A stretch of 64,000 bases of DNA from Rhynchospora pubera. Taxonomy: Eukaryota > Streptophyta > Magnoliopsida > Poales > Cyperaceae. Position numbers and translations under genes: made by a program. A model generated the notes under the pieces. The model made no database searches. It worked only from the letters and a program-made list of their open reading frames with translations, and had not been told where the DNA came from. The stretch lies in contig CM051463.1 in assembly GCA_028095005.1 (NCBI GenBank), positions 6,432,295 through 6,496,294 on the forward strand, given 5' to 3'. Positions 55,924 to 64,000 of the stretch are shown here, one piece after another (position 1 is the stretch's first letter; each line of letters starts with the position of its first letter).

Positions 55924-58900
55924 TTTTTTTTTTTTTTTTTGGAAATCAGTGGGGAGCGCCCACCACTCTTCTAAAGGAAGAGCATCCAGAATTAAAACTA
56001 ACAAAACAAATCAGCTACAAGCAAACATCATGAACGACAACCTAAATCAACGTCCAAAAAAATCCCCAAAATCTTGAAAACTGCATCAGCCCCTAAAATA
56101 AAGAAAGCAAATATAGTTTTGAATCAAAACCTGATGCCAACTCTCAAGCACTCAACTAATACTAGCACCCCTCAATAACGTTGACGCATTATTACAACAC
56201 AGCCCAAAGCATCAAATAACAATCCACCAGCTAGGATGGTACCATACAACCTAACCAAATCGTCAGATAATCAACTAAAGAGAGGAAGCATACGTCCCAA
56301 AAAGCTAATTGCCCCCAACACAGCACGACCCCTCTTTATTACAAAACAAATCACCATAACCAAAAAAAAGGAAGCTTCAGTTTCCTCCTATTGTTTGGTA
56401 GATTTTTATTTTTCAATAAATGCAGCTGCATCATCCAACACAAGTTGTCCATCCATCTTCTACAGACGGTTGCCCTTCTAGATCTTCTATCCAAACTTCT
56501 TCATCTGTATTTCCCAGTGGGGCCCACACATTGTATGACTTGGTTCTTGTCTGCCTAGCCATCTCCACTTCTCCAATCATATCCAAAACCTGCATTTTCA
56601 CATCTGGTGGCCACATACCTGACCAATACATCAGTAATGACTTAATTTTGGCTAGAAAGGCTAAAATTGACACTGGACTAGTATTTTGAAAACAAATATC
56701 ATTTCTTTGCTTCCAACAAGTCCACAGAGCAGCGGCACTACAAAGTCTGAAAGGCAATTTGGCCCTATCTTGCAATTGTTCAGCAACAATAAAAAAATGT
56801 TGTAGAGAGCTAGGAATTTGTGATATATTCAAATTTCTACACAACCATCTCCAAACTGGTTGCATATATGCACAAGCAAAAAACAAGTGATTACTGTTTT
56901 CATCGCCAGGGCAATAAACACATTGCACTGAGTCAACTATACCTTTATCTCTTAACTTGGTTCTAGTCAAAAGTCTATCTTTACATAATAACCAAAGAAA
57001 AATTTGAATTTTCAAGGGTATTTTCAGCTTCCAGATATTATTAAAGAAGGGACTATTGACCCCTCTATCATCCAACCACAAATACATGTCTTTGGTTGAG
57101 AAAGAAATCTGAGACCCTCCTTTCCAAGTTACTATATCATCATCATCTAACAAGGGTAAGTGACAGGATATATCTTGAATTAAAAAAAGAAAATCTCTGT
57201 GTTGAACAAAGGAGAGTTGCCTTTTAAAAGTGATGTTTCTAAAGTTGTTGGAAAAAGCTCTCTCCACAGTTAAATTTTTATCAGAACAAATCTCATATAG
57301 AGAGGAATGAGAGATTTTTAGGGGCATATCTTGGTGCCAGCAATCCTCCCAGAAGAGAGAATGCTTTCCATTTCTAATTGTTACAGCTCGCAGGATATTC
57401 ACACATTGAGCAAATCTATTGATGGTCTTCCAAAATGGAGACCATTTTTGTAGGTTGGAAGTATTGGAATATTTCATCTTCACTAAAGTTTTCCACCAGC
57501 CTTTACAGGCAGGGTCTCTCAATCTCCAAACCCATTTACAAAGAAGGGCCATATTAAAATTTTGTAAATTGGTAATACCCAGACCCCCTCTCATTTTGGG
57601 CCTGCAAACCCCATCCCAGTTGTGAAGATGAATCTTTCTTGCTGTCCCCGAGTTCCAGAGAAAATTAGATCGAATCTGGTCTAATTTTTTCCTAACACAT
57701 GCGGGCATCAAGTGAAATGACATCATATAAGTTGGAAGGGCTGAGAGTATACTATTGATTAAAACGACTTTACCGCCATAAGATAACAAATTACCTACCC
57801 ACCCTTGGAGTCTTTTGTGACATCTCTCCACAATGGAATTCCAATCTGATTTCCTGGATTTTCTCCAATGGATAGGGATGCCCAAATAAAGTATAGGCCA
57901 GTCACCAATTTTACAACCAAATAAATCAGCAAGATGCTGAGCTATATCCATCTCTAGATTTATGGGAAAGGCCTCACATTTATTGTAATTGACTTTCATA
58001 CCTGACAGAGCTTCAAATGCAATGAAAGTCCACTTCATCACTTGCACTATTTGTGGCTCAGCTTTGCAGAAGACAATTGTGTCGTCTGCGTAATGAAGGT
58101 TGGTAATCTGCTGTCCTTCATCAATAGATGGCCCCAGTCCGGAAATAAAACCTGCGCCTCTTGCTTTTTTGAACAAGTGATTCAATATGTCAGCTACTAA
58201 GTTGAACAAGATGGGTGATAAAGGATCCCCTTGTTTGAGACCTCTTTTGACTTCAAAGTAGGGGCTGAGATTACCATTAATATTAATACAGGTAAACCCT
58301 CCCTCCAAAAGAGATTGAACCCAATTGACCCATCTAGGAGGAAAACCCCTGTTAGTAAGCATTTCTAAGAGAAAATTCCAGTTTACTCTATCGTAGGCTT
58401 TTTCCATATCAATCTTGAAAACCATACCCCTTTGTTTTCTAATCTTGGTATCATGCACAATTTCAGCTGTACACACAAACATTATCGAGAATATACCTTC
58501 CTTTAAGGAAGGCAACTTGAGTCTGATCTAGCAGCTTATTTACTATAGGTTCCAACCTATTGGTTAACACTTTGGTCACTAATTTATAACTGCAATTGAT
58601 CAATGAGATAGGTCTATACTGCTTGATCTCATCTGCATTTAACTTTTTAGGTATTAAGCATATCATAGCTCTATTCAATTTAGAGATATTTAGTTTATGA
58701 TCAAAAAAATCCCTAAACAAAGCCATAATATCATCTTTCACAATAGGCCAAAATTGTTGATAAAAAGAAAAAGAGATACCATCAGGTCCAGGAGTCTTAT
58801 CTCCTTCAGATGAGAAGAGGGCATCTTTAATTTCTAATTCTGAGAAAGGTTGAATTAAGGCTGCCACGTCATCTTGTGACAGTTGAGGTGCATTTCTCCA

Positions 58901-59492
58901 GAACTCAGGTTCAAGAGAGAGAATAGTATCCCCTTCAACACCAAAAAGATTTTTATAGAAGTTAATGATATGATGTTCAATCACAGAAAGGTCATGAGTA
59001 TAGACACCATCTATATTCATTCCTAAAATCATGTTTCTCCTTTTGTGATGAGTAGCTATTTGCTGGAAATAGCGAGTATTGTTGTCACCCTTAAGTAACC
59101 AATCAACTTTGGATCTAATATTCCAATAAGTTTGTTCATCATCATAAATGTCATCTAGAGATTGTTTGGTATCCATATAATCTAAATGTTCATCTAGAGA
59201 CCAATCTCTCTCTTCTTGTATCTTCTGAAGAGAGTTTAGAATCTGAAGCTTATATCTTTTCAGTTTATTCATCTTACCATAATAATTTTTTGCCCAACCT
59301 TTCATTTTTTTCCTCATACCTTTGATGGTTTTCTGCCAACTGGTTGCTTTATCTAGCCCAGGGCTCATTTGTTTCCACCATTGAGGAACTAGCTGAGAAA
59401 AATCTTCCTCCTCAGCCCATTTAGATTCATATCGGAAAATATGCCCTCCCTCTTCTTTCTTATCTGAATTTAATAGAAGGGGAGAATGGTAA
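55924..59492 (-). mobile_element. 5'-truncated LINE (L1-type) upstream of CNL2
   Basis: A poly(A) tail on the minus strand (T run 55924-55940 on plus) marks the 3' end. A perfect 13 bp duplication GTTAGAAAGATGT lies at 55912-55924 and 59493-59505. The element is about 3.57 kb, truncated inside the endonuclease-reverse transcriptase ORF2, so the first ORF and most of the endonuclease are missing. 55941-56430 is its 3' untranslated region. It sits a few hundred bases upstream of the CNL2 start, where CNL1 has none, so it came after the duplication. Confidence 0.93.
56431..59492 (-). pseudogene. LINE ORF2 fragment (reverse transcriptase, zf-RVT)
   Basis: Two overlapping frames, 59492-58463 and 58515-56431, make one broken ORF2. 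The first has GPDGISFSFYQQFW, YRPISLINCSYKLV and FLKGRYILDN. The second continues with FKIDMEKAYDRVNW, RGLKQGDPLSPILFNL, catalytic YADDTIVFC, and a C-terminal zf-RVT region with FLWLLCKDRLLT and CVYCPGDENSNHLFFAC. The frame changes by one base in a GTGTGTAC run near 58470-58480. With the 5' truncation, this copy is dead. Its catalytic residues are otherwise kept, which suggests moderate age. Confidence 0.92.
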
Positions 59493-59505
59493 GTTAGAAA
59501 GATGT

Positions 59506-60781
59506 AGAGAGAGGATTTTTCATCCAACTCCGTTCAGCGCAGGTCTCTGCGTGGGTTTATGAGCTTGTTGTAGAATACTCTTTCTCTCTCATTTTTTATT
59601 TTCATGGATCGCATAATGGAACTGTATGTAGGTCGTTTCCTTCTCATTTACTACGAAAGGGACTCCAACCATTGACTTGTGACTGATCATGATCAAGATT
59701 AGATAGCAAGGTCTGAAACCATTGCTTGTTTTGTTCGTATAGACAGCTCACATCTCTTGTCAATTTTGAATAGTCAAGTCTGTACAACTTTATGATATAT
59801 TCAAAATGTTATAGTTTACTGCCCTAAATTGAATTTGAAAAATGCAAATTATGCAATGCTCACTTTATCCCACATTAAATAACTGAACGGAATGCACAGT
59901 TTATATACCAAGTTGTTTGATTCTGTCTTGTCACAGAGGATCCTCATACTATAACGCCACACAGGTTTAGAAATTGGGAACGAAAGAATAAAAATGTAAA
60001 GAGGAAATCAAAATTAAGAAAATTGTATTTAGTTCTTTGTGGTACATTTGAAAATGGTATATCATTTTTTTAATTTTTATGTAAAAAATAATTATAATAT
60101 AACAAAAAATTTGATACTGTTCAAAGGTGGTGCACACAGATATAGGAGCTATCTTGGGACGATACTTTCCTAATCCGAATCTGCTACCGCGCCGGACCGT
60201 CCAGCGCAACCTACGAACCGTCCGATTTGATCTGGATGGTTCGGGCCTATCAATCAGGTTACATGCACGGGGCTTCCTTTGCCATTGAGATTAAATCATA
60301 CGGCTCACAGCGGTGCGCTGGATGGTCCCGCGCGAGACTGGATCTCATTTTGATACTTTCCGGTGTGACGATAACAAAAAAAGAATATAGTTTTGGGATG
60401 AGGGCACAATTTTTATTTTATATAAAAATACTAATATCATTGCTAAAAAATATTATTATTATTTTTTTTGCATTATTCATGGGCTGAACCATAAAATTTG
60501 TCAATGAGGTCGACAAAATATAATAAAAGTTGTAACTAATGGATGTCAATAATACATTAATATTGGTATTTTATGAGGTTTAAAATTCTACACACAAGTA
60601 TCGTTACATACAAATATTTTAATTTCGGGGAAAGTGGGCCAAAGATAAGCAATTTAATCGGTATACGCTGTAACTCTTTCAGTGAAACCATCTGTGTACT
60701 GGAACTATTAATTCTCGCGCGTTAGGCACTGTCTATTTTGTGTACATCTTAACAGCCACATAAGATCAGTGCTAGTGAAGC
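59506..60781. other. upstream region of CNL2 beyond the LINE
   Basis: Paralogous to 41600-42583 upstream of CNL1 and containing the empty site of the 42584 hAT-like element at 60759-60766. A GC-richer patch at 60170-60350 has inverted phrases (CCGGACCGTCCAGCGC with GCGCTGGATGGTCCCG, and CGAACCGTCC with GGATGGTTCG), perhaps another small foldback element. No gene seen. Confidence 0.45.
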
Positions 60782-61176
60782 AATGACTCGTTCCGTTTGC
60801 CGTTCCGTTTCAATAAACGGTATGCCACTTCATTCCGTTATTCGTTTCGTTTGGACGGAACGGGACGGAATAACGTATATTTACACTAAAAACCAAGCTT
60901 TTAAAAAACTCCGTTTTTTTACGTTTTATCGCCATTTTATCTATATTTTTGTTTACACCGCACAACCGTTTTATCCGATATTTCACCGTTTTATCGCCGT
61001 TTTATCACCGATAAACGCTAAATCACCACCCAATTGCTAAACCGCACAAATCGCATTTTAAAACCTTGCTAAAAACAGATGTATTTGTCGAAACGGAAGC
61101 GAAATGATTCGTTCCGTTTACCGTTCTGTTTCAACAACAATATGTCCTATTATTCCGTTTACCGTTTCGTTGACAG
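60782..61176. repeat. GTTCCGTTT-rich element remnant
   Basis: CGTTCCGTTT and AACGGAACGG variants cluster at 60785-60875 and 61085-61175, with an AT-rich middle. The right edge ends CGTTGACAGCC, like the TTGACAGCCCTA end of the 42584-44178 element. It is probably a shorter, damaged relative. The left end is unclear. Confidence 0.5.
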
Positions 61177-62024
61177 CCATAAGCGCTTCACATTATTTTA
61201 CCCAACCAAGGTGTGAAGCAACACATAACCTCAATTAAGTGCCACTTAAGTAAATATAGTGTTCCGTGTTCACCCATAATTTTGGTCACATAAAATCTCC
61301 GAAACAACATAATTGCCGGATATTTTGAAGTACTACAGTCTTATGGTTGCAATTTGAATTTTTGTTCACCAGACACGTAACTATCCCATAATCCATACCA
61401 TATATTCTATACAAAAAATCGTCTAAAATATCTCATATTGATCTGATACGAATCCAATCTTGTGAATATACCGTGACATTCTCTTGAAATTACATAGATA
61501 CATGTTTTCATAAAATTGCTCGAAAAAGATTTACGTAAATTATTCGTATATAGCCAATAACCATTCCTATTTATGGGATTCCATCATGAATTTCCATGTA
61601 TCCTAAATCAATGAAAAAATACCAAATGTGCCATGCAAATTGCCTCTGATTTCAATCAAGTTAATTAATTAAATGATGATTTTTTTGCATTATCTGAAAA
61701 TTTTATTTATTAATTTTGGGGTTCCTAGATGAAAAATTTGGGGGAGTTTGAAATAATTTGGGTCTCTCGATTGACTTTTAATTTCTCGAACATCACATGG
61801 TTCCCAGCAAGATAATATTGGATGGAGTTTGAAATAATTTGAAAACAAATTCAATATTAGGGAATGCGAAATAATGGAAAAATCCAGTTTCTGGGGAAAT
61901 GGAGAGGATGCTAGCACAAGAAAAGAAAAAAAATACAAAGATGTAAGTTTTTTATTTGAAAAGAAAAGGCTATGGCAAAATGAACTGGAGAATAAGGTCT
62001 GCGGTTAAAAGTTAAAAAAATAAT
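61177..62024. other. intergenic, nothing recognised
   Basis: The first ~80 bases match the end of the CNL1 upstream duplication (45067-45110). The rest is AT-rich without gene signals. Confidence 0.4.
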
Positions 62025-62077
62025 GAAGCTCCCGTTTTTTTTTTTTTTTTTTTTTTTTTGACAAGGAAGCTCCCGTT
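62025..62077 (-). mobile_element. poly(A)-only retroposition scar
   Basis: GAAGCTCCCGTT occurs at 62025-62036 and 62066-62077. Between them are about 23 T and GACAAG only. This looks like a retroposon insertion so truncated that little more than its tail remains, with a 12 bp target-site duplication. Confidence 0.6.
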
Positions 62078-62316
62078 GGTGAAGATTAGAAATAACATGA
62101 TTGAAAAACAGATTCTTCGGTGGGTAAAAGAAAAAAAAAACGAAAGCTAATTGGAATGGACAATTTCATTTCGAATGAAACCGAAAAAAGGGGGGAGACA
62201 ACCCATTACATAGGGAGAGACTGGGTGCGTGTACGAGGGAGAAAAAAGAGTTTGGTAGGATTGGGAGCTATGTACGGACAATTGAGGCGGAGATCCAGTG
62301 TGCGTACCTGATCTTA
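62078..62316. other. intergenic, nothing recognised
   Basis: A purine-rich segment that leads into the minisatellite. The short frame 62120-62311 has no motif. Confidence 0.35.
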
Positions 62317-62391
62317 CCATGTCTATGAGGTAATTCTGTTGCCATGTCTATGAGGTAATTCTGTTGCCATGTCTATGAGGTAATTCTGTTG
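62317..62391. repeat. 25 bp minisatellite, three copies
   Basis: CCATGTCTATGAGGTAATTCTGTTG occurs three times head to tail without differences (62317, 62342, 62367). Each unit contains GAG|GTAATT, a possible splice donor. Confidence 0.95.
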
Positions 62392-63170
62392 CCGTTGTCT
62401 CCGTTTTTGATTAATTGATATTCGAATCAAGTAGTAGGATGATTTTGAGGACGACATCATACATTATATGCTTCCTTAATGAAATCTAACGACTGAATCG
62501 GTGAATTTTGGTGTTTGCTGAACTCAATTTCTGATATGGAGGTCATTCATCTGGGAATTATTGATCTAATTCTGTGGTTTTAAGTTTAGTTGTCTATGTG
62601 GTTAATAGGGCTAAATTTTTTTATTTGGTGGATATAGTTATGTCATTTACTTTTATGCAAATGATCTAAGTCGTACACCTTTCCTTTTTTTTTTTGGGCA
62701 TCTTTCTATGCATTTTTCTTACAGTTATTTGTGATAGGATTAACTTTTCATTGCTATGTTCCCTTAACTCATCCTAATTACGATAAAATGTTCTGTTTTA
62801 CTTCCCTACATCTCCCTACTTAAAAAAAAAAAACGACATTAAAGGTATTTATTTAACGAAACATTCCCTACAGAACATTTCCAATGTTGTACAAACCAAG
62901 TATGACGGCAACCTGATTGCAGCATAAAGATTCCCATGTGTTATGGGAGGTTTTATGATCTTGATGACACTGTAAATACCAAAAAGGGCACGGTGATTAT
63001 AGTTTACATATATAACAATTAATTAGGAGTTTTGTAAGCTCAACAAGTTACATATAGTGCAACTACCTGGTGATACTTTTGGTTCACTAATATTGGGCAT
63101 CCTATGCCCTTGAACCATTCGACCATATCACCTACATTAGGCCTAGTTTAACATTAGGCTAATCCTTGGA
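62392..63170. other. intergenic with weak similarity to copies A and B
   Basis: GGAGGTCATTCATCTGGGAA TTATTGAT near 62538 resembles the start regions of the decayed loci at 5000 and 22080. This may be a third, more diverged copy of their first intron. Otherwise AT-rich. Confidence 0.35.
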
Positions 63171-63453
63171 TCAGGGGTGGGCGCGGTATACCGCGAATAC
63201 ACGAAACCGTTCCGTTCTGTCCATGTGAAACGTATAATGGAACAAAATTTCATTCCGTTTCGCAAACGGAACGGAAAACGGAATGCAATTCGTGATTCGT
63301 TTATGTGAAATACAGTGTAAATTATACCGTTCCACTACGTTCCGTCCAAACGGAACGAATACGAATCAGCCGGTACATACCGTTTGTTGAAACGGAACGG
63401 AATACGGAATGCCTCATTCCGTTTCCGTTTAATACGTTGCCCAGGTCTACTTG
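63171..63453. mobile_element. hAT-like MITE with AACGGAACGG repeats
   Basis: The left edge CAGGGGTGGGC and the right edge GCCCAGGTCT are imperfect inverted repeats of the CAGGGGTGGGC type seen in hAT elements. Inside, AAACGGAACGG and CCGTTCCGTT phrases recur. About 280 bp, non-coding; the target-site duplication could not be fixed. Confidence 0.5.
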
Positions 63454-63466
63454 GATGGGGCCTAGC

Positions 63467-63914
63467 TTAGTCGGGCTTAAATTCTGCTATGTTCTCTAAC
63501 TCATGGTCTAAATATGGAAATTCACCTATAGAGCTCTGATTTGGGGAACTCATCCATGTAATCCGGCTATTGAAGCTCTGATTTGGAGAACTCATTAATG
63601 AAAGCTGGCTATCAATACTTTCAACATCATTTCTTATTTTCCAGTTAATGCCAGATTTAGTATATGTATCATCCCTTCCGATCTTCCTGTAAATATCACA
63701 ATACCAACACATTACTAAGGATCATCCCTTTTCAATAACATATAAAGTGTTTTTTCCATTTAAAAGTAGATTGTTGAATCGGGTTCTCTTTCTAATAACA
63801 AATACAAATGACATTATAAAATGCAGAAGCCAAAGAGAATGGAGCTTACTGCCATGGTTGTGAACCAAAAGGGATGAGTTCCTGATCCCATTTACTGGGA
63901 TATCCTGGTAGGTC
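63467..63914 (-). CDS. CNL3: last two exons of a third CNL gene (partial)
   Basis: Two exons align with the tail exons of CNL1 and CNL2. Exon 3 (63914-63850, 65 bases, after CAG and before GTAAG) reads DLPGYPSKWDQELIPFGSQP then W. Exon 4 (63686-63467) begins after TTTACAG, stays open and stops at TAA; it holds SLMSSPNQSF and then ITWMSSPNQSS, an internal duplication of the tail motif, and ends ENIAEFKPD. The rest of the gene lies beyond the right edge. Unlike CNL1 and CNL2, these exons are undamaged, so CNL3 may be the intact member of the array. Confidence 0.75.
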
Positions 63915-64000
63915 CTGCAAAAAATGTCAGCAATTAATCTCATGTTTCAGTTTGTTATTATTTCTAGTAAAAAGAACGTATATCTTTAATAACTAATATT

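Noticed and set aside
1..64000. CRISPR arrays, bacterial operons, riboswitches
   Set aside because: The DNA is a plant nuclear locus; short repeats seen are minisatellites, palindromic motifs or transposon termini, not spaced CRISPR units.

Overview
This is nuclear DNA of a flowering plant. It has spliced genes with GT-AG introns, an ankyrin/PGG-domain (ACD6-like) gene, CC-NB-ARC-LRR (CNL) resistance genes, plant Ty1/copia and LINE retroelements, and AT-rich intergenic DNA full of inverted-repeat elements. The species cannot be named from the sequence. No rRNA, organellar gene, bacterial operon, CRISPR array or viral gene was seen.

Layout. From 1 to 11,362 there is no intact gene. The stretch holds several short TIR or foldback elements, an ~180 bp direct repeat at both ends of an 8.6 kb segment, and a spliced but decayed locus (copy A, 4740-7330) containing one exon like the ADP-glucose pyrophosphorylase (AGPase) large subunit. 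An apparently intact four-exon ACD6-like gene lies on the minus strand at 11,363-14,369. From 16.4 to 21.6 kb there are two decayed F-box-like fragments. One is split by a ~3 kb Mutator-like element with long TIRs and a 10 bp target-site duplication (TSD). A second decayed copy (B) of the AGPase-exon locus is at 21.8-24.2 kb.

From 27 kb to the right edge is a minus-strand tandem array of three related CNL genes. CNL1 (27,086-41,049) is a pseudogene broken by a full-length copia element, a probable solo LTR, frameshifts and a lost splice acceptor. CNL2 (47,234-55,410) is open through its main exon, but a very young copia element in its last exon stops it at the junction. Only the 3' exons of CNL3 lie in the window (63,467-63,914). 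All three share three short 3' exons that add a C-terminal tail after the LRRs. The upstream DNA of CNL1 and CNL2 is also duplicated, so several later insertions (two hAT-like elements upstream of CNL1, a LINE upstream of CNL2) can be checked against the paralogous site.

Nothing here works as an operon. The window records a tandem resistance-gene array duplicating, gaining a tail and being invaded by elements of different ages. The LTRs of copia-2 look identical and those of copia-1 differ at about five of 848 positions. Exon limits were set by splice consensus, reading-frame continuity and comparison of paralogs inside the window. All family names come from motif recognition; no database search was run.
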